64,000 bases of DNA from positions 49,927,124-49,991,123 of the forward strand of contig NC_089226.1 in the NCBI RefSeq assembly GCF_963924675.1. Direction: 5' to 3'. The DNA comes from Phocoena phocoena. Taxonomy: Eukaryota > Chordata > Mammalia > Artiodactyla > Phocoenidae. Below the pieces are notes generated by a model. It did no database searches, was not told the origin of the DNA, and saw nothing but the letters and a program-made list of their open reading frames with translations. Positions 1 to 11,639 of the stretch are shown one piece after another. The stretch's first letter is position 1, and every line of letters begins with the position of its first letter. Made by a program: the position numbers and the translations under genes.

Positions 1-140
1 GGGAGGATCCCACATGCCGCGGAGCGGCTGGGCCCGTGGGCCATGGCCGCTGGGTCTGCGCGTCCGGAGCCTGTGCTCCGTGGCGGGAGAGGCCACAGCA
101 GTGAGAGTCCCGCGTACCGCAAAAAAAAAACAAAAACAAA
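1..140 (+). repeat. CHR-2-type tRNA-derived SINE, cut by window edge
   Basis: The window opens inside a short-form CHR SINE, at the 'gatcccacatgccgcggag' block, so the A and B boxes lie outside. The body ends with the family's 'gtgagag...cgcgtaccgc' segment and an A-rich tail with C interruptions. Forward open frames here are simply SINE sequence. Confidence 0.9.
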
Positions 141-144
141 TAAG

Positions 145-298
145 CTACGAGGATATATTGTACAATACAGGGAATATAGCCAATATTTTATACTAACTAT
201 AAACGGAGTATATCTTAAAAATTGTGAGTCACTATGTTGTATACCTGAAACTCATATAATATTGTGCATAAACTATACTTCAATAAAAAAAATTTTAA
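145..298 (+). repeat. L1 3'-end fragment
   Basis: The segment matches the artiodactyl/cetacean L1 3' UTR end in order: a 'ttgtacaatacagggaatat' block, an 'acctgaaac' block and the terminal 'aactatacttcaataaaaa'. It directly follows the SINE tail, so the SINE may sit in this L1 end. Base divergence suggests an old copy. Confidence 0.7.
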
Positions 299-299
299 G

Positions 300-1350
300 T
301 CGGTGTCCATAAAGATTTCAGTAGGAAATATCAACACCGGAGGTGTCAACCATATTCCTAGCCACATCCTCAAATGTCTTAAAGAGGCACTCACAACAAA
401 ACTTACCCAGCAAGGCAAGCAGTTAATATTATTGAAACAGGGTTAAATACAATCAAGGTCCAGGGCTTTTCCAATTAGTCTTTCTATAGCAGTCTGAACC
501 TTCAAAGTCTTTTGGAATCATTAATTTGACGGATAGAGTCACAGACTGGCTAGAACAAAATGTTCTCTGCCCCTTATCATGGCTTTAAATTGCAGCTACT
601 ACTTTGGTGTCCTGAAGACTTACTCTAAATGCTCTGTTTTAAGAGAAAATGTTATTGCCAGAGTTACTCCTTCATTGTTGATTGAGAACAGAGAGTGCTT
701 CCAAATGTGCACACTGGGTTCACACAAGTAGTCAGAACTCTGAGTCCACAGGTGAGGCATCTGGACCCAGTGCTGATAAGGACAGCCTTACAGATATTGC
801 CATTTCTAAGAGTAGGATAATGGAAACTTCAGTGGCTTTGGACAGTCCAAAGTTCAAATCCTAAACACTTCTTGGCTAGAGTGAACTTGGGGAACTGAAC
901 ATTTATGAGCCCCAGTTTCTCTGTCAGTATAAATTAGGTCTATAAATGATACTCTATAAGGTAGCTGTGAGAATTAAATGAGAAAACAAATATTAAAGGG
1001 GCTTACCAAATGATATCTCTCTGAAAAAATCTGTGGAGTCCAAAGGGACCTTTAAAAAATGTCAACCTCTTCACAACCTAGGGTATTTATTATTACAGAG
1101 TCACTGGCCCTAGGGGAACTAGCCTATTGACAGTTAAAAAAAAAACCCCAGTTTGGTTCCTTTGCACCAGACTGGGTTGGAGTTTTAGCCTGTCTGCAAA
1201 GTAGTCAATTGTTTTGATCAAAGACTAGGTAAGGCTTGCTCTTCCTGGAATGTGTGGTCATTACTCTTTGATTTGGTCAAAAAGGCTAGGAGAGACTTGA
1301 AGATAATTCTTCAGTTCCTACTATGTGCAAGGCATGAGTGAGAAAAGTAC
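300..1350. other. Non-repetitive AT-rich stretch, no gene seen
   Basis: I see only short open frames without splice context and no recognisable repeat apart from an A run near 1136. Nothing here supports an exon. Confidence 0.5.
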
Positions 1351-1354
1351 GACA

Positions 1355-1545
1355 CAGTGGTTATGAACATGAACACTGGTACCAGATTGCTTGGGCTCCA
1401 CATCTTACTAACTGTGGGACCTGTGGGATGTTAGTTTCCTCATCTTAAAACAGAGATATAATAGTAACCGTTGTGAAGATTAAATTGGGTAATGTTTGCA
1501 AAGTGCTTTTAGTAGAGTGCTTGGCAGATGGTATATGCTATGTGT
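1355..1545 (+). repeat. MIR SINE, near full length
   Basis: The order of blocks follows the MIR consensus: 'acacagtggttatgaaca', the 'gggctccacatcttactaac' core, 'tttcctcatctt', 'gtgaagattaaat' and a 'gcttggcagatg' end. Divergence is high, as expected of this ancient mammalian family. Confidence 0.75.
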
Positions 1546-1714
1546 TTGATAAATTCATTTTGACTGTGTTTAGTGTTTACTTCATCTATGCAGGTCTTGG
1601 TTTTTTCTATTGGATTATAAATCCCCATGGAATGAATGAATTTGGAAAGGGAGGGGGAAATTCACATTTCTCTTTATGTTAGAATGTCCCTACTCCTACT
1701 CTGTGTTAGATTGT

Positions 1715-2110
1715 CTCTTATATGCTTTACATACATTTAATTCTCACCTTTTCTTTTTTTTTTTGCGGTACGCGGGCCTCTCACTCTTGTGGCCTCGCCC
1801 GTTGCGGAGCACAGGCTCCAGACGCGCAGGCTCAGCAGCCATGGCTCACGGGCCTAGCGGCTCCGCGGCATGTGGGATCTTCCCGGACCGGGGCACAAAC
1901 CCGTGTCCCCTTCATTGGCAGGCGGACTCCCAACCACTGCACCACCAGGGAAGCCCTAATTCTCACCTTTTGAGATAGATGTTATCATTTTCTTTTTATA
2001 GATGTAGAAGCTAAAGCTCAGAGAGGATGGGTGAATTGCCTGTGGTTGTACAGTATTGGAGACAGAATTCAAATCTGGTCTAATGATACATCCCATAATC
2101 ACATACTTTA
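1715..2110 (-). repeat. MIR remnant split by a CHR-2 SINE
   Basis: Left part carries 'tttacatacatttaattctc'; right part continues with 'agaagctaaagctcagagag' and 'aattgcctgtggttgtacag', the reverse complement of the MIR core. The younger SINE at 1753-1956 separates the two parts. Confidence 0.6.
1753..1956 (-). repeat. CHR-2-type SINE with perfect TSD
   Basis: Reverse-oriented copy: T run, 'gcggtacgcgggcc', through 'accaccagggaagccc'. The target-site duplication 'taattctcacctttt' is at 1738-1752 and 1957-1971 without mismatch, so this is a young insertion into an older MIR. Confidence 0.95.
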
Positions 2111-2894
2111 ACAGCCATGAGGTTATGAGGGAGAGAATCCAGAGTTTGTTGCAGCATAACATCCTGCTGTTGTTATTATCTCTTATCAGTTGCCCTAAAG
2201 TATTTAGTGTATGTTTCTGAAATATCAATATAACACAAGGACATATAGTCAATATTGTGCCTATGGGTCATAGGCACAAAAGCATTCATCCTACTTTCCC
2301 AAAGCAAATACAAATTTATGTCAGAGAAAAAGAAGTTAATAATTATATTTTCAGGAGGAGAGGGTGAAGGAGTGGAAGGGATGAAGGGGGGAAGACAAGA
2401 AAGGGAAGGGGGATATTTTGCTGACTAGTAAATGCTGTAAACAATTTACAAGACTGATGAACACGAACATGCAGGAAGCATCATAAGAAACATAGAATTA
2501 GCTTCAGCCTGGAGGAAAGAAAAGGCCAGCAGACAGACATTTCACAAGCCACCAGGAAGCACTCATGTGAGCAGACTCAGGTACAGTCAAGCAAAGGAAG
2601 CATCCCGAGGACAGGTGAGTTTCAGGTCAGGTATTAGTAAAAGAGTGAAGAGAAGACTGGCAACCTTTGTCATTGCTGTTGACCTTCAGGTAAGGCTGAC
2701 AAGTCAATGGCTTTGGGAGTTGCATTTTGAAAAATGCTGTTCAGAGTACTTGGGAAATATTGTTCCATAAGACATGGAGTGTAATGAGAAAGAGAAAGGG
2801 GATGGCTAGACAGATGTGGAAGAGGCAGGAGGAAAGGAAAAGGGGAAAGAGTCTGGGGTCAGTAGAGAAAAATATTAAAGGTCCAGATAAAATC

Positions 2895-3110
2895 ACATCA
2901 TCAGTCAGATATTTTAATTTAGCACCTACTATACACAGAACACTGAAACTCGATGCTGAGGATACAACAGAATAATAATAGATGCCACCATTTTTTGAAT
3001 GTTTACAAAATGCCAGGTACTGTGGCAACAGGTTACACACCACATTTTGGTTTCATCTTAAAAACAGCTCTCTGAGGTGAGGATTCTAGTCTTGAGAGGT
3101 TAATCACAAC
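2895..3110 (-). repeat. MIR-like remnant
   Basis: Contains 'tttagcacctactatacaca', 'aaaatgccaggtactgtggc' and 'ctctctgaggtgaggattct', the order expected in reverse-complement MIR. Two fragments may be abutted. Ends are not well defined. Confidence 0.5.
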
Positions 3111-3189
3111 TAGTTACTGGCCATCAGGGATTCCCAAACCATGTCTTTCAGAGTTAAGATAATGTACTTTCCTTCTTCTCTCTCCTCAT

Positions 3190-4115
3190 CTTCATTTTAA
3201 TTTTTATAGGATTTTAAAAAATGCATTTGTGTATATTGTTAACCATAAAAAGGATACATATTTACTGTAGAAAAATTGGGAAACACTGTTAATAAGGTAA
3301 AAAAGTAATATTTTTTCAAATCTATGCAATTTTAAAGAAGTACAAGAAACAGCCTGAAATTGATTGCTAAAACATGTGTGAAAAGTCCTGTTCTTGCACT
3401 CATATCGACACCATCATCCTTTTAAAAATTTTTAAAAAATAATTAATTAATTTTTATTATTTATTTATTTATTTTTGGCTGTGTTGGGTCTTCATTGCTG
3501 CGCGCTGGCTTTGTCTAGTCGTGGTGAGCGGGGGCTACTCTTCGTGCGGTACGCAGGCTTCTCATTGTGGTGGCTTCTTTTGTTGTCGAGCACAGGCTCT
3601 AGGTGCGTGGGCTTCAGTAGCTGTGGCACACGGGCTAGTTGCTCTGCGGCATGTGAGATCTTCCCGGACCAGGGCTCAAACCCGTGTCCCCTGCATTGGC
3701 AGGCGGATTCTTAACCACCAGACCACCAGGGAAGTCCCATCATCCTTTCTAAAAATGCCCATTTGATAAAGGAAAAGGAAAGCTCATCTTTATCTTAATT
3801 GCATTTCTCTATTACTACTGAAGTATTATGGTTTTTCATGTTTTCGGCCTTGGCCTCTTCTACGTTGTGTGTGTGTTACACACTAGTATCTTTTCTTCAT
3901 TTTCTTTTGGAATGTCTCTTTTTAATTGGTTTGTAAAATTATTTCAAGAATATTAACTTTGTTATACATGGCAAACATTTTCCCTAGTTTCTCTTGTTTT
4001 GATTATAGGACGTTTTGACATAAAGAAAATTTTCATTCTTGTGTAATAAAATTTATTGTACAATCCCTTTATGTTTTCATCTTTTGCTTTCTTTCGTTTG
4101 GAAAGACGTGCTTCA
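3190..4115 (-). repeat. Old L1 remnant split by a CHR-1 SINE
   Basis: The right part (about 3760-4115) resembles reverse-complement L1 ORF2 3' sequence: 'ttaattgcatttctctatta', 'aatattaactttgttataca', then 'aaacattttccctagtttct'. The left part is T- and A-rich and consistent with the same element. The SINE at 3431-3738 interrupts it. All frames are broken. Confidence 0.55.
3431..3738 (-). repeat. CHR-1-type (long) SINE
   Basis: Reverse orientation: (TTTA)n tail, 'ggctgtgttgggtcttcatt', repeated 'gtagctgtggcac' modules, then the tRNA-like head ending 'accaccagggaagtccc'. Diverged TSD 'catcatcctttttaaaaat'-like blocks are near 3412 and 3737. Confidence 0.93.
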
Positions 4116-4631
4116 CCCCAAGATTGGCTTTGTTATCTTCTAATGGGCTGGGTTTTGAAGGAGGCAAGGGATGGGGATTGACCCAGAGGAGGAGAAGGAA
4201 GGGATTTAGGGACTCAAAGCTAATGCAATGATGGGGTTGGTGTTGCCAGAAGCAGGGACTGGCAAATAGAAATTGGATTTCATCAGTCTGTGGAAAGCAG
4301 ACATGGAGAAGAAGCTATATAGGTTTGGGGCCTTGAAGAATGGGCTGTGAAGCCTGGTATTTATTTGTTAAACAGGAAATAGAGACTCATGACAGCCTCT
4401 CCCAAAAGGGAATCACAGATGGGAAAAGGGCACTATATAACAACGAATTTACTAGAAGTTGCACAGATGCAGGGAGCCAGAAGAGCTGGGATGCTGTTGC
4501 TGCAATCCAGGCCCCAGGTGATGACACTAAATCAGCAGGGCTGGCTGGAGAAGTGGAATGGAAGAGGCAGGTCCAAGAGATGTTTCTGCAGGGTAAACAA
4601 AAAATAAAAAACAGCAGCAAGAACAAACCCA
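4115..4631. other. Gene-free stretch, purine-rich
   Basis: A 131-codon open frame begins here at 4340 but runs into the SINE and has no homology I recognise. No convincing splice sites. I treat it as non-coding. Confidence 0.5.
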
Positions 4632-4979
4632 GGGGCTTCCCTAGTGGTGCAGTGGTTAAGAATCTGCCTGCCAATGCAGGGCACACAGGTTCGAGCCCTG
4701 GTCCCGGAAGATACCACATGCCGCAGAGCAACTAAGCCCATGCGCCACAACTACTGAGCCTGCACACCACAACTACTGAGACTGCGTGCAACAACTACTG
4801 AAGCCCTTGTGCCTAGAGCCCATGCTCTGCAACAAGAGAAGCCACCACAATGAGAGGCCCGCACACCACAACGAAGAGCAGCCCTGGCTCGCTGCAACTA
4901 GAGAAAACCCATGCACAGCAACAAAACCCAATGTAGCCAAAAATAAATAAAATAAAATAAATGAATTTTTTTAAAAAAA
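4632..4979 (+). repeat. CHR-1-type (long) SINE
   Basis: Full-length copy from 'ggggcttccctagtggtgca' through repeated 'cacaactactgagcc' modules to an (AATAAA)n tail. The target duplication '(a)caaacccagg' occurs at about 4622-4633 and 4982-4993. Confidence 0.95.
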
Positions 4980-5495
4980 GGACAAACCCAGGACTTTGTG
5001 ACTTAGTACATACAAAAGGAGGAGACATACGAAAGACATTAAACAAAAAGACATACAAAAGACGTTAAAAGAAGTTAAAACATCTCCTGTGTTTGGAGAA
5101 GGAGGTGAGGTTTCTGTTTCAATGACAGCAGCAGGGAGATTTGGAAAGATAAACTGGTTTTGGGAGCAGCAAAGTTTAGTGTTTGGATACTCTGATTTCT
5201 GGGTGCTGATGGAATATTTCTATAAGCACCTATCCCATGGGTGAGGAGAGAGAGAGAGCTCATTGGTGAAAGGAAGGAAACTTGAGATCAGCAAGGAAAC
5301 TAAGAAACTTGATTCTCTCTTCTCCAACATATCACTCTGAGCAGGGCATGTGCTTGAAGGAAAATAAAACAGCTTGCTGTCTCCTTAGGCATGTTTGGGG
5401 ACTGAGTAGTTAATGAGCATGGAGCCTAAAAGGTGTAATTTCGAGAAATGACAGCTTTCATATTGGTGTCTATGCTTGGGGTAAGACCCTGTAAG

Positions 5496-5685
5496 TAGGG
5501 TTGCCAGATAAAATATAGATTTCAGTTACATTTGAATTTAAGATAAACAGTTAAAAAAATTTAGTATTAGTATGACCCAAATGTTGTATGGGACACCTTT
5601 ATACTAAAAAATTTTTCACTCTTTATCTGAAATTCACATTTAACTTGGTGTCACGTATTTTTATTTGCTAAACCTGGAAACCCTA
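5496..5685. mobile_element. Palindromic DNA-transposon relic (MITE-like)
   Basis: The element is an imperfect inverted repeat along almost its whole length. It starts 'tagggttgccagataaaata' and ends 'tttgctaaacctggaaaccc' plus 'ta'; the internal blocks 'atttagtattagtatg' and 'tttatactaaaaaatt' also pair. This fits an old non-autonomous terminal-inverted-repeat element dispersed in mammals. I do not assign a family name. Confidence 0.7.
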
Positions 5686-5689
5686 CCTT

Positions 5690-7300
5690 TAAGGGGAGAT
5701 TTTCCAAGAAGACGCCAGTTTGTACTAGTGGTTGGTGACGGCTGGGAAACAGAAAACACAACAGGAAATCTCAACTTCCCAAAGATGAGAAGATGCAAAT
5801 GAAGCAGGAGGAAGAGATGATAAATGCAGAATGGATGAATTAATCAATTTGTGTTTCTTGAGCACCTGCTTTGCACTGTGTGGGGGGTAATTTGGGGGCT
5901 TCACTCAAAGAGATTACAATGAGTTTTAAGTTAATACCTATAATCGGTTATTTAACAATCATGTACTGAGAACATATTGTGTGCTGGGTTCGGGTCTGGG
6001 CACTAAGTACTCAGATTAAGAAGATCGTGTTGGAGGTCACAACCGTAGAGGAGACTAGAATAACTCAGGAAATATCATTTGGAGACCAATTCAAGAGGAA
6101 ATCTAATTGGGAACTAAAAGTGTGGCTTCTGAGAGCAAAAATTTGAGCTAAGAAGTGATGTTTCTTCTATCTCCATGGCTTTGCTTAGTTTTCAGAAGCA
6201 GCCGTAGTTCAAAGGAAGTAGAAATCAGCTGAAGGTCACACATTAGTGAAAGGCTAGGGCCTTGGAGCCAAGCCTTGAGTCACTCTAAAGCTCTGTGTGT
6301 GACACCACACTGCTGCTGTAAGAAAGAGCTCATGAAACATGCCAGCTGTTCACACTGACATGAAGATGAAAAAGTCTGAAGATGAAAAGTCACTGCAGGA
6401 ATATTCTGAAAACAAAGTGCTGAGCAATAACATTCTTCCTCCAGCTTCCCTTTTTCCTCCAACTTCCTGGATCCTTTGTAAGAGGCATTTCTTCTGTGAG
6501 AAAGTTGAGAGTGCAGATGAGTTTTCCTGATGAGGGTGAACGATGGCGAAGAGTTCCTTGCTAGATAGATCTGAGAAAGCTGATGTGGAATTTCCTGTGT
6601 CCCAGATCCCCTTCATGTCCCCTTCTACCCTGTCAGTAACTCAGCATCTGACACAAGAGTGGCTGTGAGTTCATGAGATCTCTGCAGCCCATCTGATGGG
6701 AAAACTGGCGCCTCAGGCACAGTACCGTATTTCCTTTCTTAGGGCATCGCTGGTACAGGGTCAGAGACAAAAGGACTTGCTAGTGTTTTTAAGAGTACTT
6801 CACAATTTATAAAGGGCTATAATCCACGTTTCTCTTGTTACTCAGAAAAATCCTGGGAATTACTTTCATATGGGGAACCCAAATCTCAGAGATGACAGGT
6901 GATTAATCCAATTCACACTGCCTAAAAATGTTAGTGTTGGGATTTGGGACCTAAATTCTTCTAACCTTAAATCTCACAATTACTCCCATCACAGCTGCCT
7001 GTCTTCTAGGCAATTTGTAAACATACCAATAAAATCCTGTTTCTGAGGACCATGTTCTGAGGACTTGAGCTCTTGGATATGAGAACTTATTATTAAGGGA
7101 TTTGGCCTCAACTCTCGCCCTTCTTTCTGGTAATAAAAACTACCATTTGCTGGGCACATTCCCTGTACTATGCATCACTGAAGCAAGTAAGTTTTTCAAA
7201 GCTTAACTATTGATTATTCAGGCTTTAAACATGCTCCTTTCCAAAACAACGTTGAGTCCTGCTCATCCCCTCAAAATGTTACAATCTTTCAAGTGCCTAC
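5690..7300. other. Stretch without a supported gene; MIR-like fragments
   Basis: MIR-like pieces are visible near 5840-5960 ('gagcacctgctttgcactgt') and 6800-6930. Open frames near 6280-6616 on both strands have no recognisable product or splice context. Confidence 0.45.
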
Positions 7301-7303
7301 TTT

Positions 7304-7443
7304 TATTTTTTTAAATATTTATTTATCTGGCTATGCCGGGTCTTAGTTGCAGATGCGGGATCTATTTCCCTGACCGGGGATCAAACCCGGGCCCCCTGCA
7401 TTGGGAGCATGGCGTCTTAGCCACTGGACCACCAGGGAAATCC
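7304..7443 (-). repeat. Short CHR-family SINE
   Basis: Reverse-oriented tRNA-like head only: 'tggctatgccgggtcttagt', the B-box region 'ggatcaaacccgggcc', and 'ggaccaccagggaaatcc'. A duplicated 'aagtgcctactttta'/'aggtgcctacttttaa' block flanks it (7292 and 7447). Confidence 0.9.
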
Positions 7444-8228
7444 ATCAGGTGCCTACTTTTAATAAAGACTCTACTACGGTTTCTCAACTAGATGTGGTCA
7501 GCCCAGTTTTGGACTTTGGGTGAAATTTGCAGGGTTGACATCTCCAGGAACGCTCAAGTGTTTTGTTGAAGGCACACATCCTCTTATCTTTCAGCGAGGA
7601 GGGTCCTGTGTTAATTTTCCTGAAGGTTTAAGATGAGGAAGGAAGTCACAATGAAGAGGGGGGGTAGGTCAGGAACGGGAACTGCACAACATCTCCTGAT
7701 GGGAAAGATTCAGAACAGGGCTGCTGTGTGCTCACTGCTTCACTTAGTTGATTAGCAAATATTTACTGAGCACATGCAGCACCTACATGCTAGCTGTATG
7801 GGGACTCTGGCCATATCCTCCTAGCACATGGGAGTAGATAGACAAGTTAATAGGTCATTTTAGTTTCCTCTTTCTACTCAAAATGCCTGCAGAGCATAAA
7901 GGATCAGTACTTGACTTTAAGTTCTAATCACAGATATTGATCTGCAGGTTGGGGAACATTGCTTTTATTCTTTTTTTTTAAGCTCACATATTTTGAGCTT
8001 TTACTATTTGCCTGGTGATATGCTAAATACTTTTATATTCATCATCTCAGACTCTGGTTTCCTTATTCGTAAAATAGAGGCAATAATGGTAGCTGGCTTG
8101 TGGGATTATATTAAATGAGATGATGAAAATAACAGCTACAATTTGTTGAGAGTGAGCCTTATGCCAGGCACCATTGTAAGCATAGTAATTATTTAATTAA
8201 ATCCTTACAAAACTCATGAGGTGGATAC

Positions 8229-8751
8229 CCTTTTCTTTTTTAAATTGAAGTATAGTTGATTTATGATGTTGTGTTAGTTTCAGGTGTACAGCAAAATGAT
8301 TCAGTTATATGTATATACATATCTAATACATATATATATTCTTTTTCAGATTCTTTTTCATTTTAGGTTATTACAAGATATTGAATAACTATACAGTAGG
8401 TCCCTATGCTATACAGTAGGTCCTTGTTGTTCATATATTTTATATAAAGTAGTGTGTATATGTTAATCTCAAATTCCTAATTTATCCCTTTCTCCCCCAG
8501 CCCCCTACTTTCCCCTTTGGTAACCATAAATTTGTTTTCTATGTCTGTGAGTCTATTTCTGTTTTGTAAATAAGTTCATTTATATTTTTTTAGATTCCAC
8601 ATATGAGTGATATCATATGGTATTTGTCTTTGTCTGATTTACTTCACTTAGTATGATAATCTCTAGGTCCATCCATGTTGCTGCAAATGGCATTATTTCA
8701 TTCTTTTTTATGGCTGAGTAATATTCCATAATATTCCATTGTGTGTGTATG

Positions 8752-8805
<54 letters not shown>

Positions 8806-8884
8806 CCACATTCTCTTTATCCACTCATCTGTCGATGGACATTTTGGTTGCTTCCATGTCTTGGCTATTGTAAATAGTGCTGTT
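8229..8884 (-). mobile_element. 5'-truncated L1 with TSD
   Basis: The reverse strand carries the L1 ORF2 C-terminus: the reading YSAIKKNEIM...FAATWMDLE is recognisable at about 8720-8640, followed by the L1 3' UTR to about 8230. The TSD 'atgaggtggatac' lies at 8216-8228 and 8885-8897. A (TA)n tract has expanded inside the element. No autonomous coding capacity remains. Confidence 0.9.
8741..8802. repeat. (TG)n/(TA)n microsatellite inside L1
   Basis: A short 'gtgtgtgtatgtatgtg' tract passes into an uninterrupted (TA) run to about 8802. It lies where the L1 consensus has a short TG/TA segment, so it probably expanded after insertion. Confidence 0.95.
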
Positions 8885-9059
8885 ATGAGGTGGATACTCT
8901 TATTAGCCTCATTTTACGGATAAGCACATTGAGGCTCAGACTGGTTAAGTAAATTGCCCAAGCTCACAAGGAAACTAAGGGACAGAGTTTGGACTCTAAT
9001 CTAGGTTGGTCAGAGATTAAAGCTATGTGCTCAGCTACTGATCCATGGTGCCTTTGTAA

Positions 9060-10365
9060 TAAAAGTGTAAGAAGATTCTAATGCATGGTTTGGCGATGGC
9101 CACTCTCCATTTGTAGTTTCTAATCTATTTTGCAACACTATAAACAGTTTTAAAAACTAAAATAAAAAATTTTCTCTGCTCAACAGCATTGCACAGGTTT
9201 ATTCTTGACCAAACAAATAGAAAAACAAGGTCATCCCTTTGGGGCTTGGAAGCTAAAGTGAATACATTTCCACTGCATGCTCCCTTTTTGCCTTAATTTT
9301 TTTTCTCTGGTTAAAAATAGTCTTTGATGACCTTTGGGAGCAATCTTGAAGGGGGAAAATTCACCAAAGGGCAACATATAGCCTGAACTGAAAGTGAGAG
9401 GGTAGAGAGTAGGGAGGGAATTAATATTTATTAAACTCCTCTATATGCCAGTCATCTTAAGTATGTTATTCAACTCATGTTGCTCATCAAGACTTATTGA
9501 GCACCTAAAACACACCTGGAAGTGTGCTGATGATGGTCTATCAAATTCTTACCACAACATTGCAAAATGAGGACACAAAACCTCAAAGAAGTTAAGTAAT
9601 TTGCCCAAGGTCACATGACCGGTTGTTGACAGAACCAAGTTTCAAACTCTGGTCAGCCTGCTTTCAGTCTGTGCTATTTTTATTACCTTTCTGCTTTGCC
9701 CAGGTGATGCTGGAAAAGGAATTCTCTGAGATTCTAAGTTGATAAACCCAAGTTTTAAGTCCCAGTTGATAGACCCAAACCACCTCCTAGCCCCTCACCC
9801 TTGTTCACCATTGGTTGACTCACACCTCCAGAAAAGATGGGAAATTAGAGGAGACCAATAAATTCAGATTTAGTGAACTAAGTATTGCTTTAAGCACTAT
9901 TTTGGAAAATGTCTAGTAACTTTCAGTTTGGCTTTGAACAAATGCCTTTTAGGAGTTGCTGATTGCTCTGGAGAGTCTAAATACCACAGTTTTCCAAAGT
10001 CTAGAAGCTCTGCAATGAGTGTACTGTTTGTACATCTCAGAAGCAGGTCACTAGAGCTGATAGGGCCAGAAATCCTCTGACATGAGGCAGAGCTCCTCCA
10101 GGCATAAACAGGCTTGGGGCCAAAAACTCCTGCTCTGAGCAGTCCAAACGGAGCTAGAAACAAAAGGCATCGAGTGAAATTTTTCACAGGATAATCCACA
10201 AGGTCAGTCTCACACTTGCCTCTGTCAGCTATGTGGAGAGGCACGTGTTTTTAGAATGTTTCGTACTATTCTCTTATGCATTAGAAAACCAAACATCAAA
10301 GAGAATAGCTTGCTCCTGAATTCTGTGGCTACAGTGTTTACCATCAAGATTCCACTTTTTCCTTT
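9060..10365. other. Stretch without a supported gene; MIR near 9425-9680
   Basis: A reverse-complement MIR is visible around 9425-9680 ('gttaagtaatttgcccaagg' and 'tcacatgacc'). A minus-strand open frame at 10244-9897 (115 codons) has no product I recognise and no clear splice sites. Confidence 0.45.
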
Positions 10366-10727
10366 TTATTTTTTTAATGAATTTATTTGTTTTATTTATT
10401 TATTTTTGGCTGCTTTTGTTCTTCGTTGCTGTGCGCAGCTTCCTCTAATTGTGGCGAGCGGGGGTTATTCTTCCTTGCAGTGCACGGGCTTCTCATTGTG
10501 GTGGATTCTCTTGTTGTGGAGCATGGGCTCTAGGCATGTGGGCTTCAGTAGTTGTGGCACGTGGGCTCAGTAGTTGTGGCTCGCAGGCTCTAGAGCGCAG
10601 GCTCAGTAGTTATGGCGCACGGGCTTAGTTGCTCCACGGCATGTGGGATCTTACCGGACCAGGGCTTGAACCCGTGTCCCCTGCATTGGCAGGTGGATTC
10701 TTAACCACTGTGCCACCAGGCAAGCTC
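10366..10727 (-). repeat. CHR-1-type (long) SINE
   Basis: Reverse-oriented: (TTTA)n tail, 'ttggctgcttttgttcttcg', three 'gtagttgtggc' modules, tRNA-like head ending 'gtgccaccaggcaagctc'. Scattered mutations suggest an older copy. Confidence 0.93.
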
Positions 10728-10787
10728 AATTTTTTCCATTTTAAATTGCTTGGTAAAATGAAGACAGAAATTAAAATAGTCTATCTT

Positions 10788-11002
10788 AGCTAGGGGGAAG
10801 CAGCCGCAAGGCACAGGGATATTAGCTCGGGGCTTTGTGACAGCCTGGAGGGGTGGGATGGGGAGAGTGGGAGGGAGGGAGACGCAAGAGGGAAGACATA
10901 TGGGAACATATGTATATGTATAGCTGATTCACTTTGTTATAAAGCAGAAACTAACACACCATTGTAAAGCAATTATACCCCAATAAAGATGTTTAAAAAA
11001 AA
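10788..11002 (+). mobile_element. L1 3'-UTR insertion, strongly 5'-truncated
   Basis: The segment starts at 'agctagggggaagcagccgc' and ends 'attataccccaataaagatg' plus poly(A), matching the young L1 3' UTR of this lineage, with a G-rich tract in between. The TSD 'aaaatagtctatctt' (10773-10787) is repeated as 'aaaatagtctacctt' (11003-11017). Confidence 0.85.
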
Positions 11003-11017
11003 AAAATAGTCTACCTT

Positions 11018-11140
11018 GGGAGTTCCCTGGTGGTCCAGTGGTTAGGACTTGGTGCTTTCAGTGCCGTGGCCCGGATTCAATAACTGGTCGGGGATCCAAG
11101 ATGCCTCAAGTCATGTGGTGTAGCCGAAAAAAATTAAAAC
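11018..11140 (+). repeat. Short CHR-family SINE stacked on the L1 insertion
   Basis: Runs from 'gggagttccctggtggtcca' to an A-rich tail. It is flanked by 'aaaatagtctacctt' (11003-11017) and 'aaaatattctacctt' (11141-11155), so it used the same target motif as the preceding L1. Confidence 0.88.
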
Positions 11141-11639
11141 AAAATATTCTACCTTTTACAAAAGATGACAGGTTCTAGCATTTACATCTCATAAATATCT
11201 GGTTGCTAAAAGAAAATCATCTGTTGATATCAACAAACTTTTACTGAGCACTTACCACACCCCAGCCATTGTGATAGTAGTTGATGATAAACTGATGAAT
11301 GGCTCTTGCTTTCAAGAAGCTTCCAATCTAGTGAAAAAACAGCACAGACATGCAGAGTCATACTTAGAATAAAATGGGGTATTTTTCACAATTTAGGTAC
11401 TTCTGAGGCGGGCTGCAGGGAGTTGGTGCCACGAAGGGCCAGGCTCATATCCCTTCTGCTTCTGGGGACCTTGTCCAGACATTCCATCTCATCCATCATC
11501 AGTTTAGCTTTTTGTTAGAAATGAACAATGCCATCTCATAGGACTGTTTTGAATTCAGCACAGTACCAGACTCATATATCATCAAGGTGATCTGCCATAA
11601 TTTGTTTAGCCATTGCTCTGGGGTATTTTTGAAAAATAA

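Larger units (their letters stand above)
8130..9040 (-). repeat. MIR split by a truncated L1
   Basis: The left part has 'ttatgccaggcaccattgta' and 'aattaaatccttacaaaac'. The right part continues 'cattttacggataagcacat', 'gaggctcagactggttaagt' and 'aaattgcccaagctcacaag'. Together they form a reverse-complement MIR opened by the L1 at 8229-8884. Confidence 0.75.

Noticed and set aside
1676..1978. Open frames with repeated peptide patterns such as 'RYAGLSLLWPLPLRSTGSGRAGSAAMAHGPS', seen at many places on both strands
   Set aside because: They are CHR SINE sequence read in its open frames, and the same peptide recurs wherever a SINE lies. They are not a protein family.
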